Source of the DNA: Novipirellula sp052161655
Lineage (GTDB): Bacteria > Planctomycetota > Planctomycetia > Pirellulales > Pirellulaceae
Assembly: GCF_052161655.1 (NCBI RefSeq)
Contig: NZ_CP197418.1
Span: forward strand, 9,858,001 to 9,922,000
Direction: 5' to 3'
DNA length: 64,000 bases
The position numbers and the translations under genes are program-made. Under the pieces are notes generated by a model, which saw nothing but the letters and a program-made list of their open reading frames with translations, was not told the DNA's origin and searched no databases. This document shows, one piece after another, positions 49,596 to 58,079 of the stretch; position 1 is the stretch's first letter; each line of letters opens with the position of its first letter.

Positions 49596-50569
49596 TGTCA
49601 CACAACTCACGCTGCAATATTGATCACATCCGTGCTCGTGCGATGCTGCTTCGGCAAGTCCGCACGTTCTTTGACGAGCGAAATTTCCTCGAAGTGCAAC
49701 CTCCCTGTTTGTCACGCGACTGCATCGTGGATCCGTACATCAACCCGTTGATGATTCCGACAAAACAGCTTGCCCTCGCCGAACCGGATCTTCCCGAGTG
49801 CTACTACTTGCAAACGTCGCCTGAGTTGGCAATGAAGCGGATGCTGGCTGCCGGAGCGCCGTCGATCTACAGCATCGGCCCCGTGTTTCGTGCTGGCGAA
49901 CGCGGCCCGATGCACAATGTGGAATTTACCATGCTGGAATGGTACGATGTGGGTGCTGATATCATGTCGGGAATCGACACCACCGGGACGTTAGCGTGTG
50001 AGGTATTGCAAACGGCACGCTTTGACGTGACCACTTATCGCGATGTATTTTCGGCCGTCCTCGGTATCGATCCGATCACCGAATCGCTGACGCGGTTGCA
50101 ATCCGCAACCGCTGACATCGATGCATTGCTTGCTAAAGACATCGCCAAGGACCGCGATGCGATGCTCGATGTGCTGTTCACTCATCATGTTCAACCTGGA
50201 CTAGGTCGCGAAGTGCCGGTGGTCGTTCGCAACTACCCCCTCACCCAAGCGGCATTGGCACGCCAATCGAGCGATGACGAACTCTGTGCCGCTCGCTTTG
50301 AAATGTTTTTCAGTGGCATTGAACTTGCTAATGGTTACGATGAATTACTCGACGCCGACGTGTTGATCGAGCGAACTCGCGTCAACAATCAGCGACGAAT
50401 CGCTTGCGGAGAATCTGCGCTTCCGGTGGACAACACTTTAGTGGAAGCCATGCGTCGGGGACTCCCCGCCAGCACGGGAGTGGCGCTCGGCTTCGACCGC
50501 TTACTGATGTTGCAAACTATGTCCAGCTCGATTGACAATGTTGTACCGCTGACGATTGAAATCGCTTAA
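49595..50569 (+). CDS. epmA: EpmA/GenX-type elongation factor P lysyltransferase
   Basis: This truncated lysyl-tRNA synthetase paralogue attaches beta-lysine to a lysine of EF-P. The 324 residues lack the anticodon-binding domain and contain the class II motifs: motif 1 region (RQVRTFFDERNFLEVQPPCL), motif 2 (YSIGPVFRAGERGPMHNVEF, then TMLEWYDVG) and motif 3 (GLPASTGVALGFDRLLMLQT). The ELANGYDELLDADVL segment matches the family. The partner aminomutase EpmB and EF-P itself are not in the window. It overlaps the acetyltransferase stop by one base. Confidence 0.9.
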   Translation: MSHNSRCNIDHIRARAMLLRQVRTFFDERNFLEVQPPCLSRDCIVDPYINPLMIPTKQLALAEPDLPECYYLQTSPELAMKRMLAAGAPSIYSIGPVFRAGERGPMHNVEFTMLEWYDVGADIMSGIDTTGTLACEVLQTARFDVTTYRDVFSAVLGIDPITESLTRLQSATADIDALLAKDIAKDRDAMLDVLFTHHVQPGLGREVPVVVRNYPLTQAALARQSSDDELCAARFEMFFSGIELANGYDELLDADVLIERTRVNNQRRIACGESALPVDNTLVEAMRRGLPASTGVALGFDRLLMLQTMSSSIDNVVPLTIEIA

Positions 50570-50653
50570 AATTGCCTTAGTTCGCCTATCAATTGGATCG
50601 CATCACATGCTCGATCCTCACCGTGTTAGAATGAGAGTCTCTTTAAAACACAA

Positions 50654-51148
50654 ATGCGAGTAGTCGACATGACCCAAAATGCAACTTCGACTCGGCGATT
50701 AGCCGTTAACGCAGCGTTCTTAAAAGACATCAAGGACGATAACCACCACTTGAAGATTTTGGTGGACAAGATTGGCCCGATGGTGTCTCACCCCAAGATC
50801 GCGACCAATCATTGGCTCGAAATCATCGATTTGTTTTCCGAGTTTCGAGACCAGCTTGCGCTTCACTTTTCGCTCGAAGAAGCGTTTGGCTATTTTGACG
50901 AAGCAATTGACACCTCCCCCGAGCTGAGCACTCAGGCGGAAACGTTGCGTTCGCAACACACGACACTTTTCGAGTCCATTCGCCACTTGACCGAATCGGC
51001 AAGTGAAGTCACTGCGGATCAAGAGGAGAAGATTGCTCGACTGCTGGTGCGTTACGACACCTTCTTGCGATCATTTGCCCAGCATGAGGAAGCGGAGCTA
51101 AAACTAATCCTCGAAGCCTTTGACGATGACATCGGCGTCGGCGACTGA
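50654..51148 (+). CDS. Hemerythrin-like four-helix bundle protein
   Basis: The 164-residue protein is helical and matches the hemerythrin-like domain pattern: FLKDIKDDNHHLKILVDKIG, FRDQLALHFSLEEAFGYFDE and LRSQHTTLFESIRHLTESAS, then LLVRYDTFLRSFAQHEEAEL. The spaced histidines and glutamates (DNHH, HFSLEE, SQH, HEEAE) could hold a di-iron site for oxygen or nitric oxide. The ATG at 50654 is used; an ATG at 50669 is an alternative. A TAGAAT sequence about 20 bases upstream could be a -10 box. It is convergent with the outer-membrane protein gene, 4 bases away. Confidence 0.82.
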   Translation: MRVVDMTQNATSTRRLAVNAAFLKDIKDDNHHLKILVDKIGPMVSHPKIATNHWLEIIDLFSEFRDQLALHFSLEEAFGYFDEAIDTSPELSTQAETLRSQHTTLFESIRHLTESASEVTADQEEKIARLLVRYDTFLRSFAQHEEAELKLILEAFDDDIGVGD

Positions 51149-51152
51149 TGCA

Positions 51153-52226
51153 TTACCAAACCATGCTGAAACCAAAATTCAATCCGTTCCAGTTCAGCTC
51201 GTGAAATGCAGGCTTCTGCGTGGCTGAATCGAAGAATGATTGCGACGAGGACTGCTCCAACGCCCCCACGGCGTCCTCTAACCACAATCCTTGGTAGGCA
51301 ACTTGCAGCGAAGCCCAACTGCACAACCAAATCGAACCGCCTAGTTCGACATCGAACAGGGAAGTATCTTTGTCGCCTTCGTAGGTGAACGACGTATTCT
51401 GGGCCACGGCGGAACCACGCACCTCGTTGTTCAGCGCCGCATATTTGCCACGAGCATAGAGGCGTGATCGGCCGTTTGTCCACAAGGTAGCTTCGCCACC
51501 TAATTGGAACCCGAATGCCTTGTTCGATGCACTGGAATAGAAACCCGTTTTTGTCGTCGTCGCCAACGACGCGGTATCAATCACGTCAAACGTCTCGCCT
51601 AAGCGAAACCAGCGAAGCCCGGCAGTCAAGCGAATCCGCTGAATCGGCCGGTAACCGATCATCCATTCAGCTGAATCCAAATCCGAGTTGAGGAACATCG
51701 TGTAACTGGGATCTGGACTCGCAGGTAATCCACCATAAAACAGTGGATTCAAATTTGTGGTGGTGTAGTTGCCCGCATCAAACCTTGTTTCAGCGACGGT
51801 GTCATCGACCGACAAAAACACCAAGTCGCAATCGAACCCCGGCGCATACCGAGTCAGATTGAAAAGCGACACTGAAATACGCGTTCCGAGTTTCATTTCC
51901 GGATCGATTTCATCACTGGTTGCCACCAACTCAGATGAATCGGTGTACAACAGCGGGAACGCGTCGGGCCCCGATCGCTTCAACGCCAAGCCGCCGATGT
52001 CGACTCCGAAGATAGGCTCAAACCGATGCTGCCCGGGCAAATCAAACTTGTCAAAATTGTTCAGAGGACGGTCCGCGTTGGGGGCGGCAAACTCAAGCGG
52101 ACCTTCGTCAGCATTAGCAACTGCGGGCAGCAGCGAACCAACGATCGCAAAGAGGGCTAATGAACATCGAAAAATTGCCACCAACGACTTAGTCAAGTCG
52201 AGGTGGTTGCCTGTCATTCCATCCAT
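51153..52226 (-). CDS. Outer-membrane beta-barrel candidate
   Basis: The 357-residue protein starts at the ATG giving MDGMTGNHLDLTKSLVAIFR and has a signal peptide (SLALFAIVGSLLPAVANADE). The mature part has alternating strand patterns typical of a barrel: MKLGTRISVSLFNLTRYAPG, EWMIGYRPIQRIRLTAGLRW, GFQLGGEATLWTNGRSRLYA, SIWLCSWASLQVAYQGLWLE. It ends in WNGLNFGFSMVW, a C-terminal aromatic as in many outer-membrane proteins. It resembles the BBP7-type planctomycete barrels, but I cannot confirm this. Earlier in-frame ATG at 52256 is possible. Confidence 0.7.
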   Translation of the reverse strand: MDGMTGNHLDLTKSLVAIFRCSLALFAIVGSLLPAVANADEGPLEFAAPNADRPLNNFDKFDLPGQHRFEPIFGVDIGGLALKRSGPDAFPLLYTDSSELVATSDEIDPEMKLGTRISVSLFNLTRYAPGFDCDLVFLSVDDTVAETRFDAGNYTTTNLNPLFYGGLPASPDPSYTMFLNSDLDSAEWMIGYRPIQRIRLTAGLRWFRLGETFDVIDTASLATTTKTGFYSSASNKAFGFQLGGEATLWTNGRSRLYARGKYAALNNEVRGSAVAQNTSFTYEGDKDTSLFDVELGGSIWLCSWASLQVAYQGLWLEDAVGALEQSSSQSFFDSATQKPAFHELNWNGLNFGFSMVW

Positions 52227-52539
52227 GTTTGCAGCCTTGCAGCGAAGACGCCCCATCTTGAGTTCGTCTGTGGTTTTCAGTATTCAGCCAGGAAGGGAAC
52301 CTGGGATATCAAAACCGACTTCGGCAATTTTCGGATAAGGGCTTCACCGATTCGCAATCGGGGTGCCAGTTAGAGAAGCGTTTTCGATGCCCGCCCCTCG
52401 CAATCGCTACATCCAACGTGACCCTATCCCGCCGTATTCACCGTGACCAAGCCGACTGTACTGTACATCCGGTCCAACAGTGGTCGCGTTGCGAGCCTCC
52501 GACTCCGATCCATATATCGAACAACTCTCTTTGATCTGC
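52227..52539. other. Intergenic region upstream of the barrel gene
   Basis: About 310 bases lie between the panB stop and the barrel start. I see no gene, repeat or clear hairpin. The barrel promoter should be here. Confidence 0.4.
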
Positions 52540-53349
52540 TCAAAAGGATTCGCTTGCACCGGGGAAAGATCGGTCGGCGACCGCCTCGCGGTAGGTCGTT
52601 GCGGCGTCGCGGATCAACGACGACGCGTCGGCAATTTTGCGTACAAACTTTGGTGTATAGCCTTGCGTCAAACCGATCAAGTCGTTGGTAACAAGCACCT
52701 GCCCGGTCGTATGAGGGCCTGCCCCGATACCGATCGTTGGCACCAAGACCGCTTCGGTAATCGCTTTCCCGGCCTCCACCGTGACACACTCGACCAAGAC
52801 CGCAAACGCGCCTGCGTTTTCTGCTGCCAAGGCATCGACCACCAGCGAATCAATCTCGCGATGCACTCGATAACCACCGTCGACATGGATATTCTGAGGC
52901 CGCAGCCCGACATGCGCCATAACTGGAATCCCTGCGGTGACCAATGTCTCGATTCGCTCGGCTTGCTCGGCGCCCCCCTCGAGCTTGACCGCATGACACT
53001 TGGTTTCCTTTAACACTCGTGCGGCACAATCGACGCTACGCGAAATCTCGCGTTGCCCCTCGGGGAATGGCAGATCGACGACCACCATCGCTCGTTTTGC
53101 AGCCCTTCCGACCATCTCGGCGTGGTACAGCATTTGATCCATTGTCACCGGCAAAGTTGTCTCGTGGCCTTGCACCACCATCGCAAGTGAATCGCCAACA
53201 AGTAAAATATCGATTCCGGCGTCGTCTAAAATGGCCGCAGTCGGAAAATCGTACGCGGTCAACATCGAAATCGTCTTTCTGTCCTCACGCATTCGCTGCA
53301 GCGTTCGGGTGGTCACTCGGGGGCGGGAGGCGGGCGAAGGAGGCGACAT
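52540..53349 (-). CDS. panB: 3-methyl-2-oxobutanoate hydroxymethyltransferase
   Basis: It makes ketopantoate from 2-oxoisovalerate with methylene-tetrahydrofolate, the first committed step of pantothenate synthesis. From the ATG giving MSPPSPASRPRVTTRTLQRM it has 269 residues. Family motifs are ISMLTAYDFPTAAILDDAGI, DILLVGDSLAMVVQGHETTL, PVTMDQMLYHAEMVGRAAKR, VVVDLPFPEG, AVKLEGG and IPVMAHVGLRPQNIHVDGGY, all with metal- and substrate-binding residues kept. A TTG-started extension of 19 residues is possible but not conserved-looking. Confidence 0.95.
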   Translation of the reverse strand: MSPPSPASRPRVTTRTLQRMREDRKTISMLTAYDFPTAAILDDAGIDILLVGDSLAMVVQGHETTLPVTMDQMLYHAEMVGRAAKRAMVVVDLPFPEGQREISRSVDCAARVLKETKCHAVKLEGGAEQAERIETLVTAGIPVMAHVGLRPQNIHVDGGYRVHREIDSLVVDALAAENAGAFAVLVECVTVEAGKAITEAVLVPTIGIGAGPHTTGQVLVTNDLIGLTQGYTPKFVRKIADASSLIRDAATTYREAVADRSFPGASESF

Positions 53350-53489
53350 CGACGCGTTGGGGGCTCGGGGAAATCGAATCAGATAGGGATCAACACAAGT
53401 CTCCAAGCTAACCGTACAATGCGAGAAGTCCAGCGGGGATGGTTTGACCGACGCCGCAGCTTTACTATTTTTTGGGAGGAATCAAATCG

Positions 53490-54371
53490 ATGAAGAATTT
53501 GTGTTTGTTTCGGTTTACCAGCACCCAGCGGTGCCCTGCCATTCAAGCTGCATCTGACACCTCGCCCCTAAAATCCAAAATCAATGGTCTCCAATCCGTG
53601 ACTCGAATTTTTTGCAGTCTCACGCTCTCGCTCGTGATTGCCTCGACCGCCTTTGCTCAAGCCGGGGCGAATATGGTGACCCAGTTCAAAGGCACACTCA
53701 AAAGTGCTCAGCCAGGTGTGCTGGTCATCACCCGCGACGACGGCACCGAGATGTTTGTGCAGCCGCCCGATGAGCTTCCCAACCTCGCCTTCATTGCCGA
53801 AGCCAAGCCTGCCTTTCTAGGCCGTGGAATGCTGATCCGATTTTCTGGCGTCTTCGACGGAGCGGGTAACCCATTGTCGAAGATTGAAAAGGTCGAGATT
53901 TTCCAGCCCGTGCCTCCACAACAACTCAAGGGCAGCCAGCGAGACAAATTCACCCCCGGCGTCTACGGCGACCGCAATGCCAATCCCCAACAACGCGCCC
54001 AGCCTCAGAAATATGAAGTGGTCGGCATTCCCATGGGAATCTCACCGACCGGTGTGTTGATGACCCAAGCGGGTAAGATTCCTGTTCGCTGTCAGTTAGC
54101 CGAGGATGCTCAATTCGAACTGCGATTAAACAATCTTTCCTTGGCTCAGCCAGGTGACCCGGTTTCAATCAGCGGTTTTTACCAACCGCCCGATGAAACC
54201 AAAGTCAAGGCGGAAAGCATCACCATCACAACTGATCGTGTGTATGGCGAACCGGTCGCGAACGAAAATCCTCGCAGCCGCCGAAAATCTCGCAGGGATC
54301 GTGATGCAGACGATGCCGCGAAAGAAGCACCCGCCATCGAAGGCGATGCAAAACCCGATGCTGCTGAGTGA
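53490..54371 (+). CDS. Secreted protein of unknown function
   Basis: The 293-residue protein starts at the ATG with GGAGG about 10 bases upstream. A long N-terminus carries a signal segment (IFCSLTLSLVIASTAFAQAG). The mature part has two similar beta-rich halves: VTQFKGTLKSAQPGVLVITR with DDGTEMFVQPPDELPN, and KYEVVGIPMGISPTGVLMTQ with AGKIPVRCQLAEDAQFELRL, suggesting an internal duplication of an OB-like or similar barrel. The C-terminus is charged (RSRRKSRRDRDADDAAKEAP). I do not recognise a family. It lies 72 bases upstream of fhcA; co-transcription is possible. Confidence 0.75.
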   Translation: MKNLCLFRFTSTQRCPAIQAASDTSPLKSKINGLQSVTRIFCSLTLSLVIASTAFAQAGANMVTQFKGTLKSAQPGVLVITRDDGTEMFVQPPDELPNLAFIAEAKPAFLGRGMLIRFSGVFDGAGNPLSKIEKVEIFQPVPPQQLKGSQRDKFTPGVYGDRNANPQQRAQPQKYEVVGIPMGISPTGVLMTQAGKIPVRCQLAEDAQFELRLNNLSLAQPGDPVSISGFYQPPDETKVKAESITITTDRVYGEPVANENPRSRRKSRRDRDADDAAKEAPAIEGDAKPDAAE

Positions 54372-54443
54372 CCCCACCATTTTTGCTGCTCCCTTTTTTT
54401 GAATGACGATGCGACGCCCGTTCTTGAATTTAAAAGTTTGTCC

Positions 54444-56084
54444 ATGTTGATGCGTGTCACTGGAGGCCACGTCATTGACCCGGCATCGGGAATCGACGGA
54501 GTTCACGATTTATGGATCCGCGACCAATCGATTGCGAAGTCCGAGGCGGACTTAACAGCGAACCAAACGATTGACGCGTCCGACTGCATCGTAATGGCGG
54601 GTGCGATCGATATGCATACGCATATCGGTGGCGGAAAACTGACGCTGGCAAGATTGCTGCTGCAAGATCAGTTCCCTCGTGACAGCGAGCGGATGAGTGA
54701 GTTTCTGCCGGCGGCCAGCGTTGTTGGCAACCGCTATCTCGACATGGGCTACACCACCTGTTTCGAACCCGCCGTGATTCCCTGCAACGCGCGTTCGGCA
54801 CACGCAGAAATGGCGGATGCGGTCGGCATCGATACCGGCGGCTACTGCTTGTTGGGCAACGATGACGTGCTGCTAAAACTGCTTGCCGAAGACGCACCGC
54901 AAGCGATCATCAATGACTACGTCGCCTGGATGGTCACCGCGACACAGTGCATCGCGGTGAAAGTGGTCAATCCTGGTGGCATCAGCGCGTTCAAGTTCAA
55001 CACTCGCGAATTTGATGTCAACACGCCGCATCCACAGTACGGTGTCACCCCATCGACGATCATTCGCCGACTGTGCCGTGCGGTTCACGAGATCGGCTTG
55101 GCTCACCCGCTGCACGTCCACTGCAGCAACCTCGGCGTCCCAGGCAACATCGCTTCGACCTTGGCAACGATCGAAGCGGCCGATGGTTTGCCGATCCATC
55201 TGACCCATGCTCAGTTCCATAGCTATGGCGATACCGGACCCTACAAAATGTCCTCCGCTGCTGAGCAACTAGCTCGCGCCCTGCAAACCCATCCCAACGT
55301 CACCATTGATGTGGGACAGGTCATGTTCGGCCAAACCGTGACCATCAGCGCCGATTCGATGCACCAATACGACAACCATACTCACGCGAAACCACGTAAA
55401 TCGGTGCTGGTCGATGTCGAGTGCGAAGCCGGTTGTGGCGTGGTTCCGTTTCGCTATCGACGCAAACAATATGTCCACAGCTTGCAATGGGCGATTGGTT
55501 TGGAATTGTTCTTGATGATCGATGATCCTTCGCGAGTCTTCTTGACGACCGATCATCCCAACGGCGGCCCGTTCACAACGTATCCGCATTTGATCCGACT
55601 GCTGTGCGACCGCTCGTATCGCGAAACCGCACTCGCCGAGATCGAACCCGAAGCCGCCGCAGCGAGCCAATTGGCAGGCACGTCTCGTGAATACAGCTTT
55701 ACCGAGATCGCCACGATGACGCGTTCAGCTCCGGCCGCCATCCTGGGATTAGAGGGCGTGGGCGATCTGGCGCCGGGATCCAATGCCGACGTGGTCATCT
55801 ATCGCAAGCACGAAAACATCGAGCGAATGTTTTCCGAGCCCACCTATGTGATTCGCCGTGGCCAGATCGTTCGCGGCGAAGGAGCCAGCGATGCGGCGAC
55901 GATCCCCACCGTCACCCATACCGTCGATGTCTCCTTTGATCCAAAAACGATCCCGATGCTCGCCCAGCGGTATGCCGAACAGGGAACAATGGCGATGAGC
56001 CGATTGAGGATCAGCGACGACGAAATGCAAAGCATGCTAGGCACGACGCCTTATAAACATGTCGCGGTGCGAGGAACGGTTTAA
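54444..56084 (+). CDS. fhcA: Formylmethanofuran dehydrogenase subunit A (FhcA)
   Basis: It is an amidohydrolase-fold subunit of the formyltransferase/hydrolase complex, releasing formate from formylmethanofuran-type cofactors in H4MPT-linked C1 oxidation. The start at 54444 (MLMRVTGGHVIDPASGIDGV) is used; a TTG at 54399 would add 15 residues. The protein has 546 residues. Metal-binding motifs are MAGAIDMHTHIGGGKLTLAR (HxH), the VVNPGGISAFKFNTREFDVN lysine region, LHVHCSNLGVPGNIASTLAT, LTHAQFHSYG and FLTTDHPNGGPFTTYPHLIR. It is followed by ftr after 5 bases. Confidence 0.94.
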   Translation: MLMRVTGGHVIDPASGIDGVHDLWIRDQSIAKSEADLTANQTIDASDCIVMAGAIDMHTHIGGGKLTLARLLLQDQFPRDSERMSEFLPAASVVGNRYLDMGYTTCFEPAVIPCNARSAHAEMADAVGIDTGGYCLLGNDDVLLKLLAEDAPQAIINDYVAWMVTATQCIAVKVVNPGGISAFKFNTREFDVNTPHPQYGVTPSTIIRRLCRAVHEIGLAHPLHVHCSNLGVPGNIASTLATIEAADGLPIHLTHAQFHSYGDTGPYKMSSAAEQLARALQTHPNVTIDVGQVMFGQTVTISADSMHQYDNHTHAKPRKSVLVDVECEAGCGVVPFRYRRKQYVHSLQWAIGLELFLMIDDPSRVFLTTDHPNGGPFTTYPHLIRLLCDRSYRETALAEIEPEAAAASQLAGTSREYSFTEIATMTRSAPAAILGLEGVGDLAPGSNADVVIYRKHENIERMFSEPTYVIRRGQIVRGEGASDAATIPTVTHTVDVSFDPKTIPMLAQRYAEQGTMAMSRLRISDDEMQSMLGTTPYKHVAVRGTV

Positions 56085-56089
56085 ACACC

Positions 56090-57016
56090 ATGGATGAATT
56101 CTTTCACATCAACGGCATTCGCATCGACGCGACGTTTGCCGAAGCGTTCGACATGAAGGCGACGCGTTTGATTGTCACGGCGGACGATCGCCAATGGACG
56201 ACCGATGCCGCCGCCGCAATGACAGGGTTTGGTACAAGCGTGATTGCGTGTGGTATCGAAATCGCCGTCGAGCGTGAACTCGCCGCAAACGAAACACCCG
56301 ATGGACGCCCTGGCGTTGCCATCCTTGCCTTTACCGTTTCCGGAAAAGAGATGGAGAAGCAGATCCCGCGACGCGCGGGTCAATGCATCCTAACGTGCCC
56401 CACGACCGCGTTGTATGCTGGAATCGAGGAATCCGAACCCAAGTCCGACAAACGAATCGCGATCGGAAAATCGCTGCGTTACTTTGGGGACGGTCATCAG
56501 ATCAGTAAAGTGATCGGATCGCGACGCTATTGGCGAATCCCCGTGATGGACGGCGAATTTGTCTGCGACCACGACGTGGCACGTACCGATGGCATCGGCG
56601 GCGGTAACTTTATCTTGATCGGCAACGACGTCAAAGCGGTTTCGACCGCTTGTCGTGCCGCAGTCGATGCAATGCGTCCCCTACAGGACATCATCACCCC
56701 GTTTCCGGGTGGCGCAACACGCAGTGGTTCCAAAGTAGGTTCAAAATACGCCGCCCTGTTTGCCTCGACCAACAACGCCTTCTGCCCCACGCTTCGCACC
56801 AGTGATCCATCCTCGGAATTGATGCGTGACGAATCGATTGCGATGGAAGTGGTAATTGACGGCCTTTCCGCCGAAGCGATCGCCAATTCGATGAGTGTGG
56901 GAATCCAGGCCGCATGTGATTCGCAAACCGGCGGCGGGCTGCTGAGAATTACCGCAGGTAACTACGGAGGAAAACTCGGACGACATCATTTCCATCTGGC
57001 GGAGATTCTAAAATGA
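56090..57016 (+). CDS. ftr: Formylmethanofuran-tetrahydromethanopterin N-formyltransferase (Ftr/FhcD)
   Basis: It transfers the formyl group between H4MPT and a methanofuran-type cofactor. The 308 residues match Ftr along the length: FFHINGIRIDATFAEAFDMK, MTGFGTSVIACGIEIAVERE, RAGQCILTCPTTALYAGIEE, KSLRYFGDGHQISKVIGSRR, GIGGGNFILIGNDVKAVSTA, PFPGGATRSGSKVGSKYAAL and ITAGNYGGKLGRHHFHLAEI. It overlaps fhcC by four bases (ATGA), so translation is coupled. Confidence 0.95.
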   Translation: MDEFFHINGIRIDATFAEAFDMKATRLIVTADDRQWTTDAAAAMTGFGTSVIACGIEIAVERELAANETPDGRPGVAILAFTVSGKEMEKQIPRRAGQCILTCPTTALYAGIEESEPKSDKRIAIGKSLRYFGDGHQISKVIGSRRYWRIPVMDGEFVCDHDVARTDGIGGGNFILIGNDVKAVSTACRAAVDAMRPLQDIITPFPGGATRSGSKVGSKYAALFASTNNAFCPTLRTSDPSSELMRDESIAMEVVIDGLSAEAIANSMSVGIQAACDSQTGGGLLRITAGNYGGKLGRHHFHLAEILK

Positions 57017-57813
57017 ACAGCTGGCTTTTAGAATCGCGGCAGCAACCCGAACACGACATCGACGCCTCCGCAATCTCGCTGTTCGCATTCGAGCAAATCA
57101 GTGATGTGGACCAAGTCAAATCGTTGTCCTTGCGATGCGGGGATGGCACACGCCCGCTCGGCGAGCTGTTTTCTGTTTCAAAGCAGGCGGGCGATAGCGA
57201 GTTACGGATTGTCGGCGACCTGACTCGATTTCACCGACTGGGCATGAATCAGCGTAGCGGACGGTTGATCGTCGAAGGCAGCGTGGGCAACTATGCCGGA
57301 GCGATGATGTCGGGAGGCGAAATATGGATCGCCGGCGACGCGGGTGACTATCTCGCGTCTCCCGTGGACGCTTGCCGCACTGGCATGTCCGGAGGCCGCA
57401 TTGTGGTCGGTGGCTCGGTCGGCGATTACACAGGCCATCGCATGCGACGCGGCCAAGTTTTCGTCGAAGGCTCTGCAGGGGATTTTGTCGCTAGCCATCA
57501 AGTCGCGGGCACGATCGTGATCGGAGCCGAGATTGGAGAACATACAGGCTATGCGATGCGCCGCGGGACGCTGATGGTCAATTGTCCATCGACGATGGCT
57601 CCAACGCGGTTCAGTGAGCCGATCGAGGCAAACTCGACGTTCTTTGCGCTGCTGGCAGCACAAACCGCTTGCTGGGTCACGCAGGCCGCTTCAATCCCAT
57701 TTGCTTGCAAAGCCGTGTCACAATTGGTGGAAAAAATTGCGAAGCAGGGCTACCAAACGATCCGCGGCGATTTTGCGGTCGGCGGCCAGGGCGAAATCAT
57801 TTTCCCCCGTTAA
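57013..57813 (+). CDS. fhcC: Formylmethanofuran dehydrogenase subunit C (FhcC)
   Basis: This structural subunit of the Fhc complex has a right-handed beta-helix built from glycine-rich repeats. The 266 residues show the repeats clearly: SGRLIVEGSVGNYAGAMMSG, GEIWIAGDAGDYLASPVDAC, GGRIVVGGSVGDYTGHRMRR, GQVFVEGSAGDFVASHQVAG and TIVIGAEIGEHTGYAMRRGT, similar to GltB C-terminal domains. The C-terminus (FAVGGQGEIIFPR) ends the protein. With FhcA and Ftr it forms the C1 set; the fhcB gene is not found in the window. Confidence 0.93.
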   Translation: MNSWLLESRQQPEHDIDASAISLFAFEQISDVDQVKSLSLRCGDGTRPLGELFSVSKQAGDSELRIVGDLTRFHRLGMNQRSGRLIVEGSVGNYAGAMMSGGEIWIAGDAGDYLASPVDACRTGMSGGRIVVGGSVGDYTGHRMRRGQVFVEGSAGDFVASHQVAGTIVIGAEIGEHTGYAMRRGTLMVNCPSTMAPTRFSEPIEANSTFFALLAAQTACWVTQAASIPFACKAVSQLVEKIAKQGYQTIRGDFAVGGQGEIIFPR

Positions 57814-58079
57814 GGCACGCTAAGGCACGTATTTTGCGGTGTTCGATTTGCGACGGAGGCTGTCGAAACAGGCGAACGCGGCTGTTTTAAAGTCAATTCC
57901 CCTCCGTTTCGCAGCTTACAAATCGGCTGAATTTCCGTCTGCCACTGGCGGAAAGAGGTCCTTTGTGACTATTTTCAACAGTAGAATGTCGTCGATTTCG
58001 ACGTTCAATCCACTAAACACACCGGCCCGAGAGTCTCTCGTGGGCCATTCTCCCTACACAAAACCAAGCATTTTCGAAA

